This document shows, one piece after another, positions 51,832-59,930 of a stretch of 64,000 nt of DNA. The notes beneath the pieces are model-generated. The model saw only the letters and a list, made by a program, of their open reading frames with translations. It made no database searches and was not told the DNA's origin. Numbering within the stretch: the first letter of the stretch is position 1; each line of letters starts with the position of its first letter. Source of the DNA: an uncultured bacterium (GTDB lineage Bacteria > Planctomycetota > JAJSAM01 > JAJVHW01); NCBI GenBank assembly GCA_937996235.1, contig CALKVK010000033.1, forward strand, positions 124,001-188,000. The letters run 5' to 3'. The translations under genes were made by a program, and so were the position numbers.

Positions 51832-54210
51832 ATGCGCCGCCGTGCCCGCCTCGTCGTCGCGCTGACGGCGCTCGCGATCCTCGCCGCCGCCCTGCTGCGC
51901 GACGCGCGCGACGCCGCGCTGCGCGACGCGGCCGGCGGCCGCGGTGGGCGCGCTGCGGGCACGCGGCGCCACATCGCGGAGCCGCCGCGCGTGCCGCCCG
52001 GCGCCGGCACGGTCGAGCTCGCGACCGCGCCGGGCGCGGCACCGCGCGCTGCGCGCGTCGGGACCGGTCGCGTGCGTCTCCTGACCGCGCTGCCTGCGCG
52101 CGACGGCGACCCCGCGCAGATCGCGCGCGACCTGCTCGCCGAGTACGGCTCCGCGCTCGGACTCGACGCGCTCCCCGGCCGTCTCGCGCTCCGTCGCGAG
52201 TTCGACAGCGTGCTCGGCCACCACGTGCGCTTCGTGCAGACGCTCGGCGGCGTGCGCGTGCTCGGGAGCGAGGTCTCCGCGCACGTCGGCGCGGATGGCC
52301 GTCCGCTCCTCGTGCGCGCGGACGTCCACCCGCTGCGCGGTCTCGCGGACGACCCCGCGGCCGTCGTCCCGCAGCTCGGCCCCGACGCCGCGCGGGCCGC
52401 GGCTGCCGCGTTCGTGCGCGACGACGACGAGGACGACGACGCCGACACGCTGCGCGCCGACGTGCGCGAGCCCGAGCTCGTGATCGTCCCCGACGGCCGC
52501 GACGCGGCACTCGCGTGGAGCGTCGTCGTGCGCACCGACGACGAGTCGCTGCGCGTGCTCGTGGACGCGCGCGACGGCTCGGTGCTGCGCGCCGACGACG
52601 GGCGCGTGGGTGTCGACGGGCGCGGCACCGTCTTCCAGCCGAACCCGGTGCACAGCCGCGGCGACGGCTCGCTGCGCGACCAGAACGACCAGGAGTCGCC
52701 CGCCGTTGCCGCCGCGCGCGTCGACGTGACGCTCGCGCGCCTCGACGGGACGGGCTTCCTGCGCGGGCAGTGGGCGGACCTCACGCGCTCGCCCGTCTCG
52801 ACGTTCCAGGCGAACCTCGACTGGAGCTACCTCACGCGCACGCACCAGGCCTTCGAGCAGGTCATGTGCTACTACCACATCGATCGCGTGCAGGACCGGC
52901 TGCAGACGCTCGGCATCACGAACGTCAACGCGAACGCGCAGCACGTGAACGCCCACGCGCGCACCGACGACCAGTCGAACTACGACATCTTCGACGACAT
53001 CCTCGAGTTCGGGGACGGCGGCGTGGACGACGCCGAGGACGGCGACGTGGTGGTGCACGAGTACGGCCACGCGCTGCAGTTCGACCAGGTGGAGGACTTC
53101 GGCGCGACGGGCGAGGGCGGCGCGATGGGCGAGGGCTTCGCCGACTTCCTCGCCGTCGTGATGCACGAGTCCGGTCGCCCGACCTGGGACGTGCTCTTCG
53201 CGTCGTGGGACGCCACCGCGCTCACGAGCCGCTCGCCGCCGTACCTGCGGCGCGTGGACCGCGACAAGCGCTACCCCGACGACTACGTGCGCGAGGTCCA
53301 CGACGACGGCGAGATCTGGTCGCGCTTCCTCTACGACCTGCGCCTGCTGATCGGCGCGGACGACGCGCTGCGCGTCGTCGTCGCGTCGCACTTCCTGCTC
53401 GGCCCGAACGCGCGCTTCCGCGAGGGCGTCGACGCGCTGCTCGTCGCGAACGTGCAACTGCGCGAGGGCCGCGACGACGCGTCGATCCGGGCGCTGCTCG
53501 ACGCGCGCGGGCTGCCGTACACCCTGCCCGACGCGCCCCTGCCGCCCGAGGAGGCGTCCGAGGACAACGACACGCTCGAGACCGCGGCGCCGCTCACGGT
53601 AGGCACGTACGCGCGCTACCTGCTCGCCGACGACGACTGGTTCCGGATCGACGTCCCGCCGTTCCGGCGCGTCGTCGTGAGCGCGGCGTTCGACCCCGAG
53701 GGCACCGATCTCGACCTCGACCTCGTCGATGCCGAGGGGCGGCGCATCCACGTCTCGCACGGCACGGGCGGCGTCGAGGAGGTCGAGGGCGCGGCCGGTC
53801 CCGAGGGCGCCGTCGTGTACGCGCGCTGCAGCCTGGCCGAGAGCGCGCCGCCCGGCGCCTACGACCTGACCGTCGCCGACCTCGACCTCGAGGTGCTCGG
53901 GCCCCGGCAGACGCTCGTGCGGCGGCTGCAGCCCGGCACGCGCGCCGTGTTCCGCGTGGCGGTCGACCCCGGGAAGGTGGACGAGGGCGCGGCGCTGCTC
54001 CTGCGCAGCAGCCGGGTGGGGAAGAAGGCGCGCACGGACCTGCGGCTCTTCGACCCCGACGCGCGCGAGGTGGTCGGCTTCGACGGCGCGCGCAAGGGCG
54101 GCGGCGGGCGCGCGACGGCGGTCGTGGACCGCTCCGGCGACTGGATCGGCGAGCTGGTCCCGCGCGAGGGCGCGGCGGGCCGCTACAAGCTGCGCGTCCG
54201 CCTGCGCTGA
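51832..54210 (+). CDS. Secreted thermolysin/fungalysin-like metallopeptidase
   Basis: A 792-residue secreted protein. After the signal segment comes an FTP-like propeptide (about 60-290; FVQTLGGVRVLGSEVSAHV, LAWSVVVRTDDES, VDARDGSVLRADD). The catalytic domain has VVHEYGHALQF (zinc motif HEYGH at 409-413) with downstream GEGFADFLAV providing the third ligand, as in M4/M36-type enzymes. Residues about 560-792 look like two beta-sandwich pre-peptidase C-terminal domains (EDNDTLETAAPLTVG, DDDWFRIDVPP) that are normally cleaved after export. It is presumably an extracellular protease made as a zymogen. Confidence 0.88.
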   Translation: MRRRARLVVALTALAILAAALLRDARDAALRDAAGGRGGRAAGTRRHIAEPPRVPPGAGTVELATAPGAAPRAARVGTGRVRLLTALPARDGDPAQIARDLLAEYGSALGLDALPGRLALRREFDSVLGHHVRFVQTLGGVRVLGSEVSAHVGADGRPLLVRADVHPLRGLADDPAAVVPQLGPDAARAAAAAFVRDDDEDDDADTLRADVREPELVIVPDGRDAALAWSVVVRTDDESLRVLVDARDGSVLRADDGRVGVDGRGTVFQPNPVHSRGDGSLRDQNDQESPAVAAARVDVTLARLDGTGFLRGQWADLTRSPVSTFQANLDWSYLTRTHQAFEQVMCYYHIDRVQDRLQTLGITNVNANAQHVNAHARTDDQSNYDIFDDILEFGDGGVDDAEDGDVVVHEYGHALQFDQVEDFGATGEGGAMGEGFADFLAVVMHESGRPTWDVLFASWDATALTSRSPPYLRRVDRDKRYPDDYVREVHDDGEIWSRFLYDLRLLIGADDALRVVVASHFLLGPNARFREGVDALLVANVQLREGRDDASIRALLDARGLPYTLPDAPLPPEEASEDNDTLETAAPLTVGTYARYLLADDDWFRIDVPPFRRVVVSAAFDPEGTDLDLDLVDAEGRRIHVSHGTGGVEEVEGAAGPEGAVVYARCSLAESAPPGAYDLTVADLDLEVLGPRQTLVRRLQPGTRAVFRVAVDPGKVDEGAALLLRSSRVGKKARTDLRLFDPDAREVVGFDGARKGGGGRATAVVDRSGDWIGELVPREGAAGRYKLRVRLR

Positions 54211-54333
54211 GCTCCGCCGCGCCGCGCGCGGTCCGACGGCCCCGGTCGCGTCCGACGGGGACCGCCCGCCGGCCTGCTATAGTCTCGGCACGTCCGCGAC
54301 ACGCGAACTGCGGCGGACGCGAGGAGGTCGCGC

Positions 54334-55170
54334 ATGACGAGGATGAACTGGCGGGCCGGTGCCCTGGTGGCGTTCGCGCTGCTCGGCGGCGCGTGGCTCG
54401 TCGCCGAGTCGGTCCGGGCCGACGAGCCCGCCGCGAGCGACGCGGCCGAGGCGAAGGACTGGACCGAGCACATGGGCAAGCTCCCGTTCGTCGTCGGCCG
54501 CGAGGCGGGCGAGGCGGAAGCCGAGTTCACGGGCCGGCCGCCCATGTACTTCTTCACCACGACGTGGTGAGGGTACTGCAAGAAGTTGGCCGGTTCGGCC
54601 TTCACCAACGAGGACGTCATCGCCGCGGTCACGGACCGGTTCACGCCGGTGCTCATCGACGCGGACGTCGACAAGAAGACCCCCGGGCAGTACGGCGCGA
54701 GCGGCTGGCCGACGGTGGTGTTCACCAACCGCAAGGGCGAGGCGCTGAAGAAGTCCGTCGGCGCCGTGCCCGTCGAGCAGTTCCTCGCCACGGCGCAGGC
54801 CGCGGGCAAGGACGCCGGCAAGCCGAAGCCGTCGAAGGACTACAAGGCGCTCGTCACGGCGCAGGAAGAGCTCGACGCGGCGCTGGAGAAGAAGGCGCCC
54901 GCGAAGGCGATCGCCGCGATCGAGAAGATCGAGAAGGTCGGCCGCAAGGGACGCATCCTCGACGCGGCGCTCGCGGCGAAGGAGAAGCTCGTGGCGGAGG
55001 GCAAGGCCGCGGTCGAGACCGCGGTGACCGAGTCCGACGCCGATCCCGCGAAGGCGCTGAAGGACCTGAAGGCGCTGCTGCGGGAGTACAAGGGCCTCTC
55101 GGACGTGGAGGACGCCGCGAAGGCGGCGATCCCGGACGTCGAGAAGAAGCTCCCGACCGACGACAAGTAG
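54334..55170 (+). CDS. Exported thioredoxin-like protein, candidate selenoprotein (UxxC)
   Basis: A 278-codon frame interrupted only by TGA at 54568-54570 (codon 79). The frame reads MYFFTTTW, then TGA, then GYCKKLAGSAFTNEDV, so the TGA stands exactly where WCGYCKK thioredoxins have their first redox cysteine, giving a U79-G-Y-C82 site. The rest of the fold follows (LIDADVDKK, GASGWPTVVFTNRKG with cis-Pro). An N-terminal signal or anchor (GALVAFALLGGAWLVAES) places it outside the cytoplasm. The last 110 residues form a charged helical tail. GAGGAGG lies 6 nt before ATG 54334. A SECIS-like hairpin follows the TGA. If no Sec machinery exists in the genome, it would be a nonsense pseudogene. Confidence 0.85.
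54568..54603 (+). promoter_or_regulatory. Putative bacterial SECIS element
   Basis: After TGA 54568-54570, GAAG (54582-54585) pairs with CTTC (54600-54603), a TTG bulge follows on the left, then GCC (54589-54591) pairs with GGC (54597-54599) around loop GGTTC (54592-54596). The apical loop is 21 nt after the TGA and starts with GG. Known bacterial SECIS elements have their loop about 16-37 nt after the UGA and a G in the first two loop positions. Confidence 0.65.
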
Positions 55171-55482
55171 TCGCGGACGTGAACCCGTGCGGCGGCCGCG
55201 CCTCGGCGCGGCCGCCGCTGCGATTCCGGGGCGAGCTCGGCCTTCACCCGAGGCTCGCGCACGTCGTGACGACCACTTCGGCGCAACCGAGGCTCGGCCT
55301 GCGCGCGGCGAGCGCGGTGCGCGCACCGGGCAGCCTCCTGAGCGAGGACGGAGCGTCGCAGGCCAGGCGCCGAGGCGAACGCAGAGCGGAGGCCGACGCC
55401 GAACCGGAGGGGAGGCAGCGCGGCACGCGGCGCTCTGCACCGCTCAGGTGCGTGCGTCGTCGTGAGAAGGTCGGGCCAGGCG
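55171..55482. other. Intergenic stretch after the thioredoxin-like gene
   Basis: 312 nt between convergent genes. It has one strong hairpin (55189-55218) and otherwise nothing I recognise. Confidence 0.5.
55189..55218 (+). terminator. 13-bp hairpin terminator candidate
   Basis: GCGGCGGCCGCGC pairs perfectly with GCGCGGCCGCCGC around a CTCG loop, 18 nt after the stop of the thioredoxin-like gene. No T-run follows. Confidence 0.6.
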
Positions 55483-56076
55483 TCAGGACTCGAACAGCAG
55501 CGGCTGCGACGCCGCGCGGCGTGCCACGCGCGCCGTGGACCAGCGCTCGGAGTCGGTCCCGCGCACCTCGTGGCCCTCGAGTGCGAGCAGCGCGCGCTTG
55601 TGCGCGAGTCCGCCGCTGAACCCGCCGAGCCGCGCGCCCGCCGCGACGACCCGGTGGCACGGCACCACGATCGGGACGGGGTTCGAGCCGACGGCGCGCC
55701 CGACGGCGCGCGCGGCGCCCGGCATCCCCGCGCGGCGCGCGAGCTCGCCGTACGTGACGAGCTCGCCGAAGGGCACGTCGCAGAGTGCGCGCAGCACACG
55801 CTCGGTGCCGGGCGCGACGAGCGCGAGGTCGAGGGGCACGTCGAAGCTGCGGAGCGTGCCCGCGAAGTAGGCGACGAGCTGCTCCGCGAGGGCGTGCGTG
55901 CCCGTCCGCGTGGGGCCGCCGGCCGCGAGGCGCGTGAGCGCGGAGGCGACGTGTGCGTCGTCGTCGCGGCCGCGCGGCAGGGCGAGCAGCGCGACGCCGC
56001 GTCCGGTCGCGGCGCCGCGCAGGACGCCGAGCGGCGAGGGCACGTCGAAGCGCAGCAGTCCCGCCGCAGCGCTCAC
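55483..56076 (-). CDS. ogt: Methylated-DNA-protein-cysteine methyltransferase
   Basis: A 197-residue DNA-repair protein that transfers alkyl groups from O6-alkylguanine to its own cysteine. The active-site motif PIVVPCHRVVAAGARLGGFS is complete, preceded by VPFGELVTYGELARRAGMPG and AARAVGRAVGSNP of the DNA-binding helix-turn-helix. The N-terminal domain is short and divergent, as in Ogt-type enzymes. GTG 56076 overlaps the stop of the upstream repeat-protein gene (GTGA). Confidence 0.93.
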   Translation of the reverse strand: MSAAAGLLRFDVPSPLGVLRGAATGRGVALLALPRGRDDDAHVASALTRLAAGGPTRTGTHALAEQLVAYFAGTLRSFDVPLDLALVAPGTERVLRALCDVPFGELVTYGELARRAGMPGAARAVGRAVGSNPVPIVVPCHRVVAAGARLGGFSGGLAHKRALLALEGHEVRGTDSERWSTARVARRAASQPLLFES

Positions 56077-57317
56077 TCGATCCTCCGGTGCGCGTAGGGC
56101 TCCTCGAGCATCAGCGCGCCGAGCGCCGTGGCGAAGACGCGTCCGCCCGTCTGGCGCTCGTAGGTGCCGAGCGGCTCCCACGAGCCGCGCGCGCAGCCGC
56201 TCGTCTCCTGGTGGCCGCCGAGCGCCGTCTTCAGCTTGCCGTACCACGCGCTCCACATGGAGCCGCCCTCCTGCGCGCTCGCGAGCGTCCCGTACCACCA
56301 CTGGTACATGGAGAGGTTGCCGGTCTGCACCCGCACCTTCCGGCCGTCGATCGTCACCTCGCGGAACGAGATCTTCCACACCGGCTTCTGCTTCGCGACG
56401 AGGTCGAGCGTGCGGCGGTGCCCGGCGCCCTCGAGCCCGACCCGCAGGAGTTCGCGGATGGCCGCCGCGTCGTGCGCGTTGGAGCTCGTCGGCGTGTAGC
56501 CGTAGTCGCGCCCGTTCACGAGATACGCGACGCGCCCCTTCTCGTCGCACTCGAGCGTCGCGAGCCAGCGCTCGACGCCCGGCGCGAGGTCGTCGGGGAG
56601 CCGCGCGCCGGCGTCGCGCGCCGTGACGAGCGCCGTCACGCACAGCGCGCTGTACGGCACGTCGGAGCCGGGGCGCCACGGCGCCGCGTAGCCCCACGCG
56701 CCGTCCTCCTGCCGCTTCGCGAGCAGCGCGCGGACGCCCGCGTCGACGTCGTCGCGGAAGCGTCCGCGGCGCTCGAGCGCCTCGGCCTCGGCGAAGCACT
56801 GCGTCGCGAGCGGCAGCGCCCACGTGTCGCCGCCGGAGCCGCGCAGCGACTCGAGCGCCGCGGCGACGAGTGCGCCGTACGGGTCGCCCTCGGCGCCCGG
56901 CAGGTGGCCGTCGCCGAGGAACGCGAGCGTCGCGACGGCGGTGATCGCGGCGTCGAACGGGCATGGGATCTCCTCGCCGTGCTGGCCCTTGCCGACGCCG
57001 TCGCACGCCGTCCCCTCGGGATCGCAGCGCTCGGGGAAGCCGTCGGCGTCCCAGCCGCCCTCGGGCCGCGCGTGCCGCGCGAGCCAGTCGAGCGCCGCCT
57101 CGACGGCGCGCTCGGTCTGCGCGCTGCCGCCGCCGCGTTGCAGCGCCTTCTCGCGCTCGGGACCGGTGCGTGGTCCGACGAAGCGTGGCGCCGGCAGCGG
57201 CGTGCGCTCCGCGGCAGGCCGTGCCGGAGGCGGCTCCGGCGCGTCCTCCTGCGGGTGCGCGCGCGCCGCGAGCGCGAGCAGCAGGGCGAGGGCGTGGACG
57301 GCGCGGAGCCGCGACAT
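56073..57317 (-). CDS. Exported prenyltransferase/squalene-cyclase-like repeat protein
   Basis: A 414-residue exported protein (signal peptide ALALLLALAARAHPQ). It consists of alpha-toroid repeats seen in squalene-hopene cyclases and prenyltransferases: ALDWLARHARPEGGWDADGF, ALLAKRQEDGAWGYA and WLATLECDEKGRVAYL. The catalytic DxDD cyclase motif is missing, so it is not a true cyclase; such exported proteins are common in planctomycetes and of unknown role. TACGAT lies 6 nt before ATG 57317. Confidence 0.8.
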   Translation of the reverse strand: MSRLRAVHALALLLALAARAHPQEDAPEPPPARPAAERTPLPAPRFVGPRTGPEREKALQRGGGSAQTERAVEAALDWLARHARPEGGWDADGFPERCDPEGTACDGVGKGQHGEEIPCPFDAAITAVATLAFLGDGHLPGAEGDPYGALVAAALESLRGSGGDTWALPLATQCFAEAEALERRGRFRDDVDAGVRALLAKRQEDGAWGYAAPWRPGSDVPYSALCVTALVTARDAGARLPDDLAPGVERWLATLECDEKGRVAYLVNGRDYGYTPTSSNAHDAAAIRELLRVGLEGAGHRRTLDLVAKQKPVWKISFREVTIDGRKVRVQTGNLSMYQWWYGTLASAQEGGSMWSAWYGKLKTALGGHQETSGCARGSWEPLGTYERQTGGRVFATALGALMLEEPYAHRRIE

Positions 57318-57323
57318 CGCGCG

Positions 57324-57329
57324 ATCGTA
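57324..57329 (-). promoter_or_regulatory. -10 box (TACGAT), leaderless type
   Basis: TACGAT lies 6 nt before ATG 57317 on the minus strand. Confidence 0.5.
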
Positions 57330-57497
57330 CCGTGCGCTGCCCGTGCGTGCGGCCCCGCGGGCGGGTGCCGACCCCCGGGGCTTCCACGGCGTCGCGGCCG
57401 GGTGCGTGCGAGGATCGGCCGCCGACCACGTCGCGCCCGGCTGCGGTGCGGCGTTCGCGCGGCCCCGCCGGCACGGCGGCGCCGCCGGAGGTGGACG

Positions 57498-58157
57498 GTG
57501 GAACTCTCGGAGGCGGCGCGCCTCTTGCACGTCAGCGAGGCCACGCTGCAGCGCTGGGTGCGTCAGGGTCTGATGCCCGCGAGCGGCGACGCGGACGACC
57601 CGTTCCGCGTGGACGAGCTGCGGCGCTGGGCGGACGAACGCGGGCTGCCGTTCGGCGAGTCGTCGGCGCGCACGCCGCAGCGTGCCGAGCGGATGCTCTC
57701 GTCGGCGGTCGGGCGCGGCGCCGTGCTGCGCGGCGTCACCGCGGCGAACGCGTCGGAGGTCGTGGAGCACCTCGTGCGCGCGGTGCCGGACCTGGAGGCC
57801 GACGAGCGCGCGCTCGTGCTCGAGCGCGTCCTCGACCGCGAGCGGCTCGCGAGCACGGCGCTCGGCCACGGTGTCGCGCTGCCGCACCCGCGCGCGCCGG
57901 TCGCGGGCCTGCTGGCCGACCCGGTGGTCGTCGTCGCCCACCTGCGCCGCCCCGTGGACTGGGCCGCGCTCGACGGCGTCCCGGTGCACACCGCGCTGCT
58001 GCTCCTCTCGCCGAGCGCGCCCGTCCACCTGCAGCTCCTCTCGCGCGTCTCGCACGCCCTGAAGCAGCCCGGCGTCGATGCCTGGCTGGCCGCGGGGACC
58101 ACGCAGGCGGAGTTCGTGGAGCGTGTCCGCGCGATCGAGGAGGCGTCCGGGAAGTGA
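57498..58157 (+). CDS. MerR-type helix-turn-helix/PTS EIIA (PtsN-like) fusion
   Basis: A 219-residue protein. Residues 1-50 form an excisionase/MerR-like DNA-binding helix-turn-helix (LSEAARLLHVSEATLQRWVR, FRVDELRRW). Residues about 70-219 are a type-2 EIIA domain; ALGHGVALPHPR contains the phosphorylatable histidine (H130) and LLLLSPSAPVHLQLLSRVSH is the usual following segment. PtsN-like proteins sense phosphorylation state and control ion homeostasis or nitrogen metabolism. GGAGG lies 6 nt before GTG 57498. It precedes a ClC channel gene directly, so it may regulate anion transport; no other PTS gene is in the window. Confidence 0.85.
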   Translation: MELSEAARLLHVSEATLQRWVRQGLMPASGDADDPFRVDELRRWADERGLPFGESSARTPQRAERMLSSAVGRGAVLRGVTAANASEVVEHLVRAVPDLEADERALVLERVLDRERLASTALGHGVALPHPRAPVAGLLADPVVVVAHLRRPVDWAALDGVPVHTALLLLSPSAPVHLQLLSRVSHALKQPGVDAWLAAGTTQAEFVERVRAIEEASGK

Positions 58158-58159
58158 CG

Positions 58160-59926
58160 ATGCTCGAGATCGCCGGCGAGACGCTCGCGCAGGTGGGCAG
58201 CCTGCCCGGCCGCGGCTGGCGGCGCCTCGCGCGGCTGCGCGGCGAGTCCGACGAGCGCCTCGTGCTGATGCTCCCGCTCGCCGTGGCGGTGGGGATCGCG
58301 AGCGGGCTCTCCGCCGTCGCGCTGCGCTCCGGCGTGCACGAGGTCTTCCACTGGCTCGCCGGCGTGCGCAGCGGGGCCCTCGGCATCGCGCTGCCGGCCG
58401 GCGGCATGGTCCTCGGCGTGCTCGTGGTGCGGAAGCTGTTCCGCGAAGCGCCCGGGCACGGCGTGCCGCAGGTGATCCGCGCGGTGTGCCGCGACGGCGG
58501 CCGCATGCCGCGCCGCTCCATCCTCTCGCGCTGGGTGGGCAGCATGCTGACGGTGTCCGCCGGCGGCTCGGCCGGACTCGAGGCGCCGATCGTGTTCAGC
58601 GCGGGCGCCCTCGGGTCGGCCATCGGCGGACTCGCCAAGGTGGACGAGCGCCGCCGCTCCGTGCTGCTCGCGTGCGGCGTCGCGGGCGGCATCGCGGGCA
58701 TCTTCAACGCGCCGATCACGGGCCTGGTGTTCGCGATGGAGGTCGTGCTCGCCGAGTGGAGCGCGCTCTCGATCGTGCCCGTGGTGCTCGCCGCGGTCAG
58801 CGCGACGGAGCTCTCGCGCAACCTGCTCGGCAACGCCGGCGCGTTCTCGCACAGCTCGTTCGAGATGAGCACGACGGACCTCCTGTGGTGCGTCGGGCTC
58901 GGCATCGTCAGCGGCTTCGTCTCGGCCGCGCTCGCGCGCACGCTGCGCTTCTTCGAGCGCGTCTCCGAGAAGCTCCCCGCGCGCGAGATCGTCGCGCCTG
59001 CGGTGCTCGGGCTCGGCGTCGGCGTGGCGGGGCTCGTGATGCCGCAGGCGGTGGGCGAGGGCTACGAGACGGCGCAGGCGGCCATCTCGGGCAACCTCGC
59101 GGCGGGCGTCTGGCTCTGCGCCGCACTCGCGCTGGCGAAGATCGTGACGACGGGGCTGACGCTCGGCTCCGGCGCCCCGGGCGGCGTGTTCGCGCCGTGC
59201 CTCGTGGTCGGCAGCGTGGTCGGGGTCTGCTTCTCGCGCGCGGCGCAGGCCGTGCTGCCCGCCGGGCACCCGCTCGCGCACGAGGGCAGCTACGCGCTCG
59301 CCGGCATGAGCGGGCTCGTCGCCGGCGTGATGCACGCGCCGCTCACGGGCATCCTGCTCGTGGTCGAGGTGACGGGCGGCTACCAGCTCATCCTGAACCT
59401 GATGCTCGTGGCCGTCATCTCGCTCGTCGTCGCACGGCAGTTCGATCGCCACTCGATCTACACCGAGGCGCTCGCCGAGCGCGGCGAGCTGCTGCGGCCG
59501 GGCACGGACCGGCGCATCCTCTCCGACCTGCGCGTGCACGAGACGCTGGACCAGTTCGTCGATCCCGTGCGCGAGACGATGACGCTCGCGGACTTCGTCG
59601 AGGTCGTGAAGAAGAGCAAGCGCAACCACTTCCCGGTGCTGCGCGCCGACGGCGTCACGTTCGCGGGCATCCTGCACCTCGGCGACGTGCGCGAGCTGCT
59701 CTTCGACCCGGAGCTCGCCCGCCTGACCCTGATCGGCACCGTGATGGACGCCAACGTCGCGCGCGTCCCCGCCGACGCGGACCTCTCGGACGCGCTCGAG
59801 ATCTTCGAGCGCACCGGCGCGTGGGTGCTGCCCGTCGTCGACGGCGAGCGCTTCGCCGGGCTCCTGAGCAAGTCCACGCTCTTCGACCACTACCGCCGTG
59901 AGCTGAGCGTCCAGGCGCCGGGATAG
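58160..59926 (+). CDS. ClC-family chloride channel/antiporter with CBS domains
   Basis: A 588-residue membrane protein. The anion-pathway motifs are present in altered form: GGSAGLEAPIVFSAGALGSA (gating glutamate in GLEAP) and GSGAPGGVFAPCLVVGS; GIAGIFNAPITGLVFAMEV is another family block. Two CBS domains follow (about 450-588; REXMTLADFVEVVKKS-like and VMDANVARVPADADLSDAL) and would bind nucleotides. It moves chloride or similar anions. Start is ATG 58160; GTG 58154, overlapping the previous stop as GTGA, would add two residues. It forms an operon with the EIIA fusion gene. Confidence 0.92.
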   Translation: MLEIAGETLAQVGSLPGRGWRRLARLRGESDERLVLMLPLAVAVGIASGLSAVALRSGVHEVFHWLAGVRSGALGIALPAGGMVLGVLVVRKLFREAPGHGVPQVIRAVCRDGGRMPRRSILSRWVGSMLTVSAGGSAGLEAPIVFSAGALGSAIGGLAKVDERRRSVLLACGVAGGIAGIFNAPITGLVFAMEVVLAEWSALSIVPVVLAAVSATELSRNLLGNAGAFSHSSFEMSTTDLLWCVGLGIVSGFVSAALARTLRFFERVSEKLPAREIVAPAVLGLGVGVAGLVMPQAVGEGYETAQAAISGNLAAGVWLCAALALAKIVTTGLTLGSGAPGGVFAPCLVVGSVVGVCFSRAAQAVLPAGHPLAHEGSYALAGMSGLVAGVMHAPLTGILLVVEVTGGYQLILNLMLVAVISLVVARQFDRHSIYTEALAERGELLRPGTDRRILSDLRVHETLDQFVDPVRETMTLADFVEVVKKSKRNHFPVLRADGVTFAGILHLGDVRELLFDPELARLTLIGTVMDANVARVPADADLSDALEIFERTGAWVLPVVDGERFAGLLSKSTLFDHYRRELSVQAPG

Positions 59927-59930
59927 CCCG

